Positions 36,160 to 48,950 of a DNA stretch of 64,000 nt are shown here, piece after piece. The stretch is from Echiichthys vipera (Eukaryota; Chordata; Actinopteri; Perciformes; Trachinidae). The translations under genes and the position numbers were made by a program. The notes under the pieces are model-generated. The model saw nothing but the letters and a program-made list of their open reading frames with translations, made no database searches and was not told the DNA's origin. Numbering within the stretch: the stretch's first letter is position 1; each line of letters opens with the position of its first letter. The DNA lies in contig OY829662.1 in assembly GCA_963691815.1 (NCBI GenBank), forward strand, positions 17,763,776-17,827,775. Direction: 5' to 3'.

Positions 36160-37530
36160 ACGACGTTTTGCAGGTGGACAGAAACTGATCAAACTCAAAC
36201 TCCACGGAGCAGATGCTTAAGCCAGTGAGCCTACAGCTTCTAGGTCATGATCTGACTCGGGGTCCATGCTATATGGATGCTGTACGCCAGCTGTTGCTGG
36301 CTGCTTCTACTGCTGTGATGTCTGTGAGCTGGGCTGAGCTGTGTGTAGTTTAATACCTCCGCATGTGTTTGAATAATACACGCTTCTCCGTGCTGATTTA
36401 CGAGTGTACGGAAGGAATGTGAGAGGAATAAAGATGGGAGAAGACACAAGGATTTTAGACGCAGGACTGCACTGCTGCCTTAAAAGTGACAGGGCTCAGC
36501 TTAACACTGTGGCTAGTTCACCCCTGCACGCACACTGGTTTCTCTTTTCTTTTCTTTTTTTGCCTTGGGAAATGACTTCACTCACTGTGTGCTCTCATCA
36601 AAACAAGTTATGCTTCAGCTGACCCAGACATACCTTCTGTGATGAGTTTGGTTGAAGGAAGTAAAGGGTTTTGACAGATGGTTGTGCTTAACAAAAGGAC
36701 AGCATCTACGCTGAAGCCAGACTTTTCCACTGATTTATATGTTTATTTATGTGTTTGTTATACCACTTCACCCCCTTAAATACACAAAGCAGCATCAATG
36801 CCTGAGTCTAGGATGGAAATGGTAGCATTCCTCTTTTTTTTTTAAGGACAATCTTAAGCACTTTTTATTTTGTTATTGGACATCCATGTTATAGTAAGAA
36901 ACCAAAGGCTGTTCAAGCACAGTCAGCTGTCACACAATGTACTGTAAATATTAACCATTTTCCACCACCCACCGTTCTTGTCACTGTTATTCACAAAGTG
37001 CCACTATTTCAACTTCACTTCTGTGTTAATATTACAGTTTACTTTTTTTTGTTATCGGCTATTGCACAAGTTGCACAATTATTTTTTTTTTTAACTTAAC
37101 CGCGATGTTGCCACAAGATTTCAGGCTCTTCAAATATTGTGAAAACATCAGTCTTGGAAAGAGGTAATGGCAGGGGTGAAAACAACAGTTAAGATTTATT
37201 ATATGAACAATGACATGGTCAGCTGAAGATTTGTATAAATACGTGAGGTTTGCCTTCAGATTCTCGGGAGCAGAGAAATTGGAAAGATTTTCTCAAAAAA
37301 GTACTGAAATGTATATTGTGAGTTAGTATTAAGTTGAATCTGTAAAGTAATTGATGTTTTTTTTGTTTTTTTTTACCAGTGTATGAATGTTAACATCATT
37401 ATATCATGTTTTATTTTGTGTGTTAACTTTCACTTATTCCTGTTATTTTTTTGCTCATGAATTTCAGGCAGGTTTGCACTTGTCCTTGTGGACGTAATGT
37501 CAAAATGAATAAATGTTGATGGCATGCATT
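36160..37530 (+). promoter_or_regulatory. stk17a: stk17a 3' UTR
   Basis: AT-rich sequence after the stop with no coding potential. It contains possible AU-rich elements (tttatatgtttatttatg at about 36734, and several long T runs) and two candidate polyadenylation signals, at 36427-36432 and 37508-37513. The extent is inferred from the downstream signal. Confidence 0.5.
37508..37513 (+). terminator. stk17a: Candidate polyadenylation signal for stk17a
   Basis: AATAAA about 1.35 kb after the stop codon, followed within 50 bases by tg-rich sequence (atacatgtgcattttgt). An earlier AATAAA at 36427-36432 could give a short form. Confidence 0.45.
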
Positions 37531-39730
37531 GCAAAACGTAACAAAGAAGAATACATGTGCATTTTGTATCAAAACCTCCTTGTATGTGATTGTCTTTAAT
37601 CACAATGAAATGTATCATTAGGCAGCTTAATTTTCCAATGAATTAACTTGGGTTTTTACTTTCTAATTGAATTTAAGGGTTCAGTTACATCCAAACTACA
37701 AGAGCGAGACATTCTGACTCTAGATTTGGAAAACAAAAGAATAACATAGATCTGTAATTGTTTTTAGCCAAACCGGCATGGCTCTTGGGTTGACAAGTCA
37801 TTCAAACACTTAAAATATGTCAACGGCTGATGGATGGATAGGCATGGACATTCATGGTTCCCAGATCATGTGTCCTAATGATTTAGGCGATCCCTGGACC
37901 TTTCTGTATTATAAAAATGTCATCAACACGCCCACTCGCTCGCTGTGAAATCACAGCACAATGAGCTGCTCTATTCACACATTGGCTCGATCGGACATTA
38001 CATTAGGTCATTTTGTAGGTAATTTAAGTTTGCAGTTCATGTGTGAAATGAGCTATACAGTTTCAAAACCAGCTAGCATGGCTGCTCATCTTGTTTACTC
38101 TCGCTTGCAAATAAAACGAAGCAAAGCCCATCGATGTGCTTTACAGAATCATCAAATTAGTGAGTTACTGAGCAAAGTAAATGCCCACTAATGTGTTTTT
38201 CTAGCAGACTTTCGTGGAAACTCCTAATGGAATATATTCAATCAAAAGTAAATTCGATTTATGGCTGCTTTTTTTTTTTATATATTTTTTTTTTATACAT
38301 CAACCCACATAAGAAGGATATAAATGTTGGCTAACAATGTCCTCATGGAGCCAATATTTGAACATACAGTAGTTGGTCTGACTGATTATATATTTCTGAC
38401 ATCAAGCAAGGACATCTGATGGCGTGCACTTTTCAAATACTGCATATACTTTAATTCTGCTCACTGGCATTAAACAATGTAAACAAAACTGAGGTTCAAT
38501 CCAAGTGTCGGGATTTCGCCACAGTTGGAGACACCGTGTCTGTGAGTGCTGAGGGCTGATTAAGTCCACAAGGGGGGAATAAGCTACAGAGATCATCAAA
38601 ATGCATTTTATTTGTGCAGAATATCCTATAAAAGCTGCAGAGTAATGCCATATATACAGTATATGTATATAGCCCGTGGCTGTGAAACAATAAGCACGTT
38701 CTGCAGTGATCACTATGTTCATGATTGTTGCTCGAATATTTCTACAAAAAGAGTGAAACAGACTTGTCTATGAGCAGCTTTGCAGACTTGATGTGACGAC
38801 AGTGAACGCGCCACAGTACGTCCGACTGAAGTCTGCATGCTCAGTCCAGTCTCATTGGACATTTGGATTCAGCCTGAGTATCCTCTAAGGCCCAACTTTT
38901 TTGACCTTTGACCCTAGAAGTTTCTCCCAAAAATCCCTCATCACAGGTTGATATATCGACCTTATCATAGTATTTGGAGGCTTTACTTGGTTGAACTATC
39001 TAGTATTTCATAATAAAAAGCAACAATAGAGAAAAGTCATACGTGCACATTATCCAGCAGTAATGCTGATGATAAAGCCCAATAACTTTTTAGTGTTTCT
39101 GTTTGTCTGGTGTTGATAGATCACCTGTGTGTGCAGTCTGGACAAAAAGCAGATCTCATCCCGCAGAACAGATTACCCATGTTTGGACCAGATCATATGT
39201 GAAGCATCTGCTTTTCCTCTCAGCATGTCTATTTAGAGAAACAGGGTATCATAAAGAAAATAAAAAGGCCTCTCTCGGCCCGGTCTTCCATAAATATCCA
39301 GCAGACTCTCTGAACAGGAAATGCCAGCATCCTGTGAAGAGGAGCACCGGGTAATGCTTTTCCACTGTAGTTAAGTCTCTTTCTCTCTCATGCACACACT
39401 TTTATGCTTGTTTACTCCTGTCAGGTTAAACAATACCCCCCCGACAATAACCTGAATTCTTGCTTTAATGTGCGCTTCCTCTCGGGGTCGGCACTGAGCC
39501 AGTCCAGCTCTGAGGAGAAAGCGGGTGTCCCTGCAGGGTCCTGCTCCGGTCGCTCTTGGCCGGACTGACTACTTCCCCTAAAGAAAATCCTGCTGCTGCA
39601 TGGAGCTGAGGAATGTCAGAAATGTTCAAAACTGGCCTCCTTCCTTTTTTCAAACCTTTTCCTTTATGCTTCTCTTCCCTCCTTATGGGGTTTGCTTTTC
39701 TCAGTGGGAGGTGGAATGGTTTCCATACAG

Positions 39731-39731
<1 letters not shown>
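37531..39731. other. Spacer between convergent genes
   Basis: No gene. It contains one family B repeat copy (37912-38045) and AT-rich runs near 38270-38300. Confidence 0.5.
37912..38045 (+). repeat. Dispersed repeat family B, copy 3
   Basis: Reads gtcatcaacacgcccactcg, then cacacattggctcgatcgga and gtaggtaattt, parallel to 21630-21740. Confidence 0.6.

Positions 39732-39819
<88 letters not shown>
39732..39819 (+). repeat. (AC)n microsatellite
   Basis: About 44 uninterrupted CA units. Confidence 0.98.
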
Positions 39820-39824
<5 letters not shown>

Positions 39825-40612
39825 TATACACGGTTATTGAAATGGCTGTTTCTCAGAAGGACTCAGAGGATCAGTTGATGTGACTTTGATATTTAAGGTG
39901 ACCATTAGAGGAAGATTTCAGACAGATGTGGAGCAGTTAGCGCTGTAAAAGAGCACTTGGCTCCTGTAGATCCAAACAAACACAGAGAGTAGTCAAAAAA
40001 CTCACTGTGACATCCAGATAACCTGCTCTCAAACATCTCTGTGGAGTGAAACTGAGGCCCTGCTTAATGGTTTTTGAAGATTATCAGCCAACAAGTCCTG
40101 CTTTTAAATACAGTGGGGCTCATTACTTTGTAAAAATCCATTCGTCTCTCTTGAGTCTGTGTAACAACAGTCAAAACAGATAACATTAATAGAACAAATA
40201 TTGTTTTTTCTTGCACTGTACGGAACCTGGTGTCTGACATCTGCTGGGCTGCATGATGTTTTTACTCAGCAGACTTTCATCTCATGCTAACCAGCCACAG
40301 ATAAGTCTGTCACCGCCTCCAGCCATAATCCAGAGCCAGGATTTCAAAAATGTAAACCTCTTGGGAGGCTGGAAGGGCTACATTCTACACCATATAGGTC
40401 AAAACGATCAGTTACATAACCAGAGATTGTTTGACATCAGGGTGAAATTTTTTACTGTGGTTTTCTCATCTATGTGCCACTGATAGCTTAGGAACACACA
40501 TACGGTGCTGTCAAATATTCATCAAACATATTGTTTATGTAAAGCACTTCTCTTCGTCATAGCCAAATACTTTCTGTTATCCGAGTTGGTAAAGAGAACA
40601 TGTAAGGTCTGT

Positions 40613-40930
40613 AAAGGTCCCATACTCTGCTCATTTTCATCTTCCTACTTGTATTCCAGGGTTCTACTAGAACTTGTTTACATGATTTAATTAAAATAAT
40701 AATAATAATAATTTAATGTTTAAGAGACATTTTTCCCATACTGACTGAATGTACTTGTATTCACCCTCTGTCTGAAACACTCCATTTCAGCTCCTGTCTC
40801 TTTAAGCCCCCACCTAAAAAAGTCCAGTCTGCTCTGATTGGTCAATGTTTCTGGGTCTTCCACACCAGTCATTGCAGCTGGGAATGACTGTAGTACTGTA
40901 CTGTAGTGGCCCTTCTTATCTATCTGTCTA
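40613..40930 (+). mobile_element. TTAA-type miniature transposon, copy D (right end missing)
   Basis: Begins gtaaaggtcccatactctgc, with the first base of the TTAA changed. It continues through the shared ttctactagaacttgttt, tgtctctttaagccc and cagtctgctctgattggtca blocks, then fades after cttatctatctgtc. An AAT/ATA tract has expanded inside it. Confidence 0.7.
40694..40713 (+). repeat. (AAT)n microsatellite within copy D
   Basis: About six AAT units inside the miniature transposon. Confidence 0.9.
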
Positions 40931-41018
40931 GAAATCAGGACATTACCAATTTTTTGTGGCACTTTTAAAAATTAGTAATAAGTGCATATTTGTTTTTAAT
41001 GTGAAATAATCCCACAAT

Positions 41019-41090
41019 GGGCAGCACGGTGGTGTGGTGGTTAGCACTGTCACCTCACAGCAAGACTCTGGTGTGGGGGCCCTCCCCCAT
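41019..41090 (+). repeat. Fragment of a common fish dispersed repeat (ggcagcacggtggtg type)
   Basis: Starts gggcagcacggtggtgtggt and continues ggttagcactgtcacctcac, an A-box-like segment of a repeat I know as very abundant in fish genomes. It decays after about 70 bp. Confidence 0.6.
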
Positions 41091-41146
41091 ACACATGGTA
41101 AGAGTAATCACCACCTCATGCCAACTGAGTAAATAAAAAGCATTCT

Positions 41147-41666
41147 TGTCATGATCTAAGATTTTCGATCGTTTCCTTTTTAAGTGTGGAAAATCACTTT
41201 CCTATTGTCTGATGTCTTGTTTTCCTTTCCATCTTTGTGTTTTACTGTTTCCCTCCACACCTCTGTTTTTCTAGTTTGTTAATTCCTTGTGCGTTTCGTT
41301 GTTTAGTTCCAGAGTTTTTGAGCCTGTTAAGTTTGTATCTGTTTTGGATTGTTTTCCTGTATTCCTGTAGCCCTGCTTGTCTTTCCTTATACACCTGTTT
41401 TGGATCTACCCTCGTTAGCGTGCCTCATGTTGCCTGTCCTTGTCCTCGTTACCCAAACATTGTGTCCCTCTGCATTCCTGTCTCCTACCCACTCCAGCAC
41501 TATCTTGTTCTGCAATGAGTCCTATACCCTTTTGCCATTTTGTTCCTTTTCAGTTAGTTGTCAGATTGCTTGGACTCCTTGTTTTGGGAAATAAACAGTT
41601 TGTTCTTCAGTTCCCATGTCCTGCCTGTGCTGTGTCTGCGTCCACTTGTCAGCTGCAACTGTGACA
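41147..41666 (+). mobile_element. Possible solo LTR
   Basis: 520 bp beginning tgtcatgatc and ending actgtgaca, so the ends are TG...CA with a 5-bp inverted repeat tgtca/tgaca. There is an AATAAA near 41590, as in an LTR R region. The body is pyrimidine-rich (cct/gtt) without coding domains. No clear 5-bp flanking duplication (attct versus gtacc), which weakens the call. Confidence 0.35.
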
Positions 41667-42358
41667 GTACCATTGCTATTATCAGTGCATTTGCATGAAA
41701 GAATGCTGTTTGTGGGAGGTAGAGACAGAGATGGAAATTAAATGAATTGACTGGGAAGAAAATGATCTTTAATGTAGGATTAGAATATTTACCCAAAGTG
41801 GCAAATGTTTTTTTTTTCAAAATCTTCCCTCAATCACTTATTTAAAGAGGCATTCAGAGATAATTTCTGAAATTGAGATTTTAAGAAAAAGGGAGCCTTT
41901 GATGGGCTATGTGTTAGTGGCAAGTTTGAGCCTTTCGTTAACCGGAACTGTCTTTGTTTTCTAACTTGTTACACACAGATGTAAATTTATTTTATATATA
42001 CAGTATACGTATATGATGTTCTACTGCCTATGTTTTAGTCCTAATGTTCAAGGCCAACCAATGACCTGTTTCCATCACCAGTTAGACATAAATGAAGTGT
42101 TCCCTGCTCTTCTCAGTGTTCCTCTCCCTTTGTCAGTCTGACCTCCTGCTCCGGTTGTCTCTCTCTGTCCCCTCTAACTGTCATGTTTTTCACTCTCCCC
42201 GTCGCTCTCAATTTCACTATATCCAGATCTCCTTCAGTGCACCAGTTTTCTCAGAAGTAGTTCCCTCGCACCTTACATAATGGGGAAATTCCTTTACGCT
42301 TATGTTCCTGATTATACTGAAGGGAAAGAGAGTACACTGATGTCAGAGAAGTCAAGAA

Positions 42359-42488
<130 letters not shown>

Positions 42489-43456
42489 GTCTGAGCTCAT
42501 TTTAGCTATATAGGTCAATGATCTCAATCACACAATACAGTATATTGCTAATTATTTTCATTTAATCCATTTAGGAATCTGCACAGTTGACATCCTTAAC
42601 ACTCTGACCTCTCAGTCACTCCCTCTACATCAGTTCACTCCTTCTACATTCCAGGGTTGACCTTTAAGATCTTTAAGATCCACAAAGAGCCCCAATAAGT
42701 GCAAGAGCTGCGGCCTCTTGATGCTGATGGATATCAGTGGCTGGCAGAAGTGAACCTTAAGTGGATGAAAACAAGCACATAATCCTCACAGTTACCTGGG
42801 ATCATGTCTCTTAGTCCCAAAATGCTGCAGTATTTCATGGAGATAAGACCAACCATGAGAAATCAAAATCTGTCTGAAAATCTGTTTGCTGAATGGAAGT
42901 TGACCTGGGCACATGATGGAGATTTCTTTCGTTCACGTGTCCCAGCAATGCTTTTTAAAAGAAAAACAGAAAGAAAGAGGAGAGATTTTCCAGAAACACT
43001 TGTAACCGCTGGTAATATGTTTCTCATGATGCATTCAAAGCAGCGAGGGAGGCAAATACCTTTGGTTAAGCAGAGCTATTTATTCTGTCCCTGGAAACGG
43101 TTGAAGAACAACAAAAGCATTCTCAACAAAGAGTAGCACAACCTGATGCTGCTGCCTGCTTTCCTCTGTCTGCGGTGACTATATCCTCCCTCGACATGGG
43201 GGCACTATTGGCATACACAACGTACTCAAAAGCCACACAATAGGCATACTCAGCTCCGAGGGAACTTTTCAACTCAAAAGCTATGTCAGGAACCCAACTC
43301 AAACAAGGGACACTGCTAAGTTAATCCTTAAAAGGTTCAATTTCAATGTGGGTAAGCTCATGGAAAGAAACAAAAACACTGCCAGTTCTGTTGTTTGGAT
43401 TTGCAGGACGCGGTGCACATGAATGCCCACTCACATGTACTTAAATTGTAGTTTAT

Positions 43457-43487
43457 ACACACACACACACACACCACCACCACCACA
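43457..43487 (+). repeat. Compound (AC)n(ACC)n microsatellite
   Basis: A CA run passing directly into ACC triplets. Confidence 0.9.
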
Positions 43488-43649
43488 GTGAACTCTGTCC
43501 GCTAACTCGCTACAAGCTTGGGAGGGAGTCCAGGGTTTCAGACTGACAGGGAACAGATTCTGGCGGTCTGGATCTTTTCGAGCGCTTGATTTTCAACCCA
43601 CAGCGCTCTGCTTGTTTACTACAGTACTGGATTAGGGAGTCATTTGGAG

Positions 43650-43758
<109 letters not shown>

Positions 43759-44899
43759 TCAGGATTCAAACATGTGCTTTAGTCTAGTGAAACAATGATT
43801 ATGTTTAGCAGGTGTACACTGTGCACCATCTCAGTTTAGCATGTTAGCATGCCAGGCTGTTCTCATACATTTTTTTGTACAAATAAAAACAAAAAGTAAT
43901 TTGCAGTTATTCATGCATTTTCCACATATTTATTGCGTGCGTTTTCCACGTTTTTGTAATCTCTGTGTAATCCAAGTATTTATTTTGTGTTTATTAACGT
44001 ATTGAAAGCAGGAGATGTAGTATAAGAGGGCTAATCTCTGCTCAAGAAAGCAGGTTGGGGTGATGGACGGATCCCAAAACACAGGACTTTTAATGGTTTC
44101 CAATTCACATCCAGGGCCCAGACGTACGAAACCAAACCACGCCAATTTTTCTAATCCTAGTGGTTTTCATGCCTAACCCTAACCGTCACCTTCGTTCACC
44201 TTTGGCTAAAACCGAGTCCCCACCACAGCGACTTCCTGGTTGATCCAATACGGAAGGGCCCAAAACTGCAGTTCTCCGAGTGGCCACTAAGAGTAGTTTG
44301 CACAATAGAGCAGTCTCTCATCGACCCTCATGTTAAACAGGCTGTTTTTCACAGCATGATTAAACCTATTTGAAGCCCCTGAACACCCACACAGGTGTTT
44401 TCAGTTAACCTGATTGATTAGACCTATTCTCACTGACTGTGTAGGTGTTTATACTGTGACTGATTGACATCTTCTTTGTTTCACCTGTTAAGGCGGGACA
44501 AACTACACCTTTATCATTCTTAGTGGTAGACGGACATTTGTGACCTCATAAATTCCCATCAAATTCTCATCAAAACCCCGCCCACCTTCAACCCAAGCAG
44601 AGGTCTAATCAGCCAGAATAAGTGAAATCACCTGTGTGGATGTTCAGAGGCTTTAAGGCCTGATACGAAAAACATTCTAGTCCGTATGTTCAGGTCATAT
44701 CTCCATGACAACACTGAGGGGGGTGAATTATTTTGTACCAGGTTAGTTTTTTTTTTACTGGAGGTTTAAGTTTATGAATAATTAGGGGCATGCAAACATT
44801 TGCTAATTAGCACTAAACCCAAAGTGCACCTGAGAATATAGTTACTACTAGATTTGTAAGTATTTGGTCATAAAACAATGTACTGCACACACTGAAATT

Positions 44900-45080
44900 T
44901 AGACATGATGACGGCACTAGACGAAAAGTCAAGGGATCACCAAAGTTATCACAATTCATCACAGATTTGTGTACATTTTATTTGTTCACAATTTTTTACA
45001 AAACTCCTCATGTTGATGCTAGAGGAAAAGTCATCCGATCCCCAAAGTCAGTAAGATTCATCCCCTGGGGACAACGAAAA
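44900..45080 (-). repeat. Dispersed repeat family C, two partial units
   Basis: Two successive units contain ctagacgaaaagtcaaggga and ctagaggaaaagtcatccga, each followed by ccccaaagt or caccaaagt and then attcatc. The same sequence occurs in the opposite orientation at 46055-46125, so this is a dispersed repeat, not a gene. Confidence 0.5.
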
Positions 45081-45399
45081 TCTGTAAAAAATAAATAAAT
45101 AAATTTAAAAAAATCATTGCAACACATCCAATACCTGCTGAGATATTTCAGACTGCTTCTATTTGTAAAAACCAAAACAAAAAAAAGGCTATTTCTGTTT
45201 GGTTTGTGTTGGCATTGGCACTGCAAGCAGCAAACGTGTTCGTAACTTGCCTCCAGGAATGTTTTCAAGATTTCCTGGAGCCTGGAGCAATTAATTAGTC
45301 AAAAAGTCAGCTGTCACATCTTTTTATGTGATTGTTTTTTTCTTTCTCCAGCTGTTTTCCTTTTCTCCCTTGACTTTTGGTGTTATATAACTCTTCCAC

Positions 45400-45406
<7 letters not shown>

Positions 45407-45494
<88 letters not shown>

Positions 45495-45507
45495 CATGTG
45501 CGTGTGT
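45407..45507 (+). repeat. (TG)n microsatellite
   Basis: About 84 bp of pure TG followed by a degenerate cgtgcatgtgcgtgtg end. Confidence 0.97.
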
Positions 45508-45964
45508 ATTCAACATTGTTAAATTCATATTGTCTGAAGCTTCCTGATGTAATCGGCCAAATCAGAGTGTGAAAAAAGAGCCTGGAAACAATAGCTGGGG
45601 GTCTTACAGGTCGTGGAAAACCCTTTGAAGAACAATGTAATCTGGGGACCTGGTAATAAAATCCCAGTGGTGTAGAAAGGTACAAGGCCTTTGAGTAAAG
45701 AGCGATTTCCGCTCTCCCAGACTCACCTAGGCCGTCAATTTACTCGAATGGACTTGCTTTTCACCATCCGCATGAACAAGTATGTCAGCAGTGATATTCC
45801 TTATGTGATAGCCTGTGGCAGTCTGTCGTGACAACATGACAGGCTTTATTCCTACTGTGTTGCAGATGAATGTCAAGAGAGATCAAAACCAAGAAATGTC
45901 AGTGAGGACAGATTGTCTCAGCCCTTTCAACACTAAAAATCCAACCAACTTCACGTTGTTCATA

Positions 45965-46125
45965 AAGCTGCTAGTTCTATTCTACCATAGCTGGTTGGTA
46001 AATCCACCACTTGAAATCTACCGGATGGATTGATCTGAATTCGTATGTCTGGTACAGTTATCCATGGTCCCGAGAGGATGAATCCTGATGACATTGGGGT
46101 CTCTTTTCCTCTAGTGCACTGGTCC
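45965..46125 (+). repeat. Dispersed repeat family C, opposite orientation
   Basis: Reads agctggttggtaaatccacc, ccggatggattgatctgaat, then catggtcccgagaggatgaa and ttttcctctag. I recognise these strings as a common fish genomic repeat; the family name is not certain. Confidence 0.55.
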
Positions 46126-48267
46126 CAAACCCTGCTCCTGGAGATCAAAAATCATTAGACTCCAGTGTGTTTGAGTAGAGAGAAATCAAAAACATGCAGG
46201 GCAGAGACTGCTGCTCTAGTGTTATCATGAGGTCAAAATATAAATTTATCCAGTAGGTGAGAGCGGGGTCAATTGGGACAGGGGGGCAGAGGGGAATTAT
46301 GCACATTCACCACGCTAATAGCCTACTAAAGCCACTCCTTCTTCACTTTCATTTTGTTCTTGAAATCTACGATGTGTGAGTATATTTTTTGCTATTTCAT
46401 CTTGTTTTGCCACATACAAAAACATATTGTTGGATAGCTTATTTCAGGGCCTATCAGTTGATGCCAGTGTTGGCTGATTTTTTTGTTGGTAGCTAGCACA
46501 GGAGTCCAAGTGAGTCTGTTCTCCCTGGGATGGTTGGGACAGGTAGCCGATAGTTCCTTCCTTGTTACAAGTCAACAAAAACAAGACAAAAAAAAAGTAT
46601 TTTCCTAACATATGGGTTGTGTTAATGAGAAACAAGACCCACTCTGAAGTCAGTGAGTGGATGTTTACCTACTCAAGGGGCAGCCAGTTAGACTCAGAGG
46701 ACAGCCAAATGCCATGTCTCAGTAGTTTATGAAAACATAATAAGTGACATTGTATATATAAGGTGTTCAAATTTAGGCTGCAATGTAATGTATTATTATT
46801 AATTGCCCAGAACAAGGTGTCCCAACTCACCCTGCACTGTTCACACCGTCCTGTGGAGGCGACATTTTGGGAAAATGCACTCGCACAAGACTCCTCGTGT
46901 CTTTCACGTTTTTTGACGAAGCTCTAAAAAATTTGGTGTATTGTTAGTCGACACTTGTATCTGCTTTCCCCTGCTTTGGTTTCACAATAGTTGCTGAAAC
47001 TAATGACATTCTGTCTTCCATGCTGATGTTTAGTGCCGAAAAACAAATGTTAGCATGCGAATATGCTAAATAATGGAGAACATTATTAACTCAACAAAGC
47101 CGCTAACATAGCTAGCTAGTTTCCATTGGGTATTGTTCCAGTGTGTGTGGGTATACAGATTCTTGTGAATATTTCAGGTGATATTTCTGATTATTTATTA
47201 ACTGACAGAAATGACTTGCATTTTACCCAAGTGTGTGTTTGAAAAAGTATTTTGCGTGTCAAAGATATTGCATTATTGCCTAAAAGACGTAATATATAGC
47301 GACCGTTCAGTGGCACGAGACGTAAGCCACTCCAATGATTTGTTTGTCTGTCGGTCTAACACTGGGCATGAAAATGTGTGTGTGGGTGGAAAACAGAAGA
47401 AGAAAAGAGAACATCAATATTATTTCACAGCTGCAGAGTGCACAGTACCTTAGGAAAAGTCTAGTAAGAATAGAGTGAATCCAGATTTCATGCAGAAAGA
47501 AACATACTGTACTTTGTGTTCGTCAGCCTGAAGATACTTTTTGTACATACGTCATTGTAATGTCAAGGTATGGACTCTTCTGTGGGCACTACAGTGATGG
47601 AGCATTAGTTGCCTTTGGGGTAACTGTTTCCAACTTGGTACCACAACATCTCAAACCCTTGTTTTTCAGTGATGACAGATACACTGAAGCCTGCAGCACC
47701 AGAACAGCTGCACAAGCATCTCTGTTATCCCAAAGAAAATCTACTCGAACCTTACGAGAAACACAACATTCCTCCAGACGGTTTTCTGCCAAACTAAAGT
47801 GCACTTAATGTTTGCCTTAGATAAAGGAGCAAAATAATAAGCTCAGTCTCATTGGGGTTCATGCTTTGAAAGTGCAGAGTAAAAGTCCATGGAAGTGTAA
47901 ACACGGAAGGGTTTCTGGGGCTCTTATGCAAGCTTCATCTCACCCCTGGTTATACATATGACACGCTGGGAAATATCAAATTAAATGAGCTAATTGAAAA
48001 AAAAAAGTTAGATAAATAAAGGGCTCTATTATTACTTTGCTGTTGTGGCTAAAAGCAGCCATCCCCCTCAAAGAAAATATGCAAGATAGAGAACACGATG
48101 TTCTTCATCCCAGAGTGGCTGCAGGGTGCTTTAGTGAGGCCTCCCAAAGTGCCAGTGGGATGAGGAGCTAAGTACATTTAATAAAATACTGTTCTTAAGG
48201 TCAATTTTGAGGTACTTTACATGATCGTTTCCATTTTCTGCTACTCTTAACTTTTACTCCTCATCTA

Positions 48268-48376
48268 TTAAAGGTTAATAAAAAATAAAAAATAAAAAAA
48301 ATGAACAGGTCTCTCTTGCAAATGAGACCCTGGGTCTCAATGAGATTTTACCTGTATAAATAAAGGTTAATAAAAT
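48268..48376 (+). mobile_element. 3' tail fragment of a LINE-like retroelement
   Basis: Contains tctctcttgcaaatgagacc, tctcaatgagattttacctg and tataaataaaggttaataaa, typical of the 3' ends of fish non-LTR elements. The string taaaggttaataaaa also occurs just upstream (about 48269), so the tail unit is duplicated. Confidence 0.5.
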
Positions 48377-48597
48377 TGTACTTTTTACTTCACTGTATGT
48401 ATTTCATTTGCAGATTCAAATTCATAATACAAAATATAACCAGTAAATAAATGACATTTAGGTCGAGATTAAAAGTTTATTGATCCCGGGCTGGAAATTG
48501 ACAAGCTACCCTGAAAAATAATAGAGTAATAAAAATTCACTGCACTTTTGCTATCTTCAACATTAAAGTGATCATCACTAATTATTATCCAGTAAAA

Positions 48598-48950
48598 TGG
48601 TCCTTGGGACATATTAAGCTCATTTTCAGGTTCAGGTTTTGGGTTTCTACTAGAACATGTTTACATGTATTAATGTTCAAAAAGCGCATCGTTTGTCTCA
48701 TTCTGTCTGTCAGAACATACCTACATTAGTCACCTGTCTGTGCACTTTCTACTAATTTATACAGTATAGTAGCTGTACAGAAGTCTGGACGGCTTGTTTA
48801 GACACAGTTCCTGAATACAGACTGTTTGCATTTTTTCTGTGGATTGAGCGTATTGATACTTTCACAGTATTTATATAGCACCTTGACCTGTTTTATACTA
48901 AATAAAATAGACATTAAAGTCTCTTTTTACAATATGGGATCTTTAAAGTA
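48598..48950 (+). mobile_element. TTAA-type miniature transposon, copy E
   Basis: Shares ttctactagaacatgtttac, ctgtacagaagtctggacgg, attgatactttcacagtatt and a right end caatatgggatc followed by TTAA (48943-48946). The left end is degenerate and the central block is deleted. Confidence 0.7.

Noticed and set aside
35830..36198. 122-codon minus-strand frame
   Set aside because: Antisense shadow of the GC-rich stk17a exon 7.
41019..41090. A-box-like sequence considered as a tRNA gene
   Set aside because: No cloverleaf, no B box in range; it is a decayed dispersed repeat.
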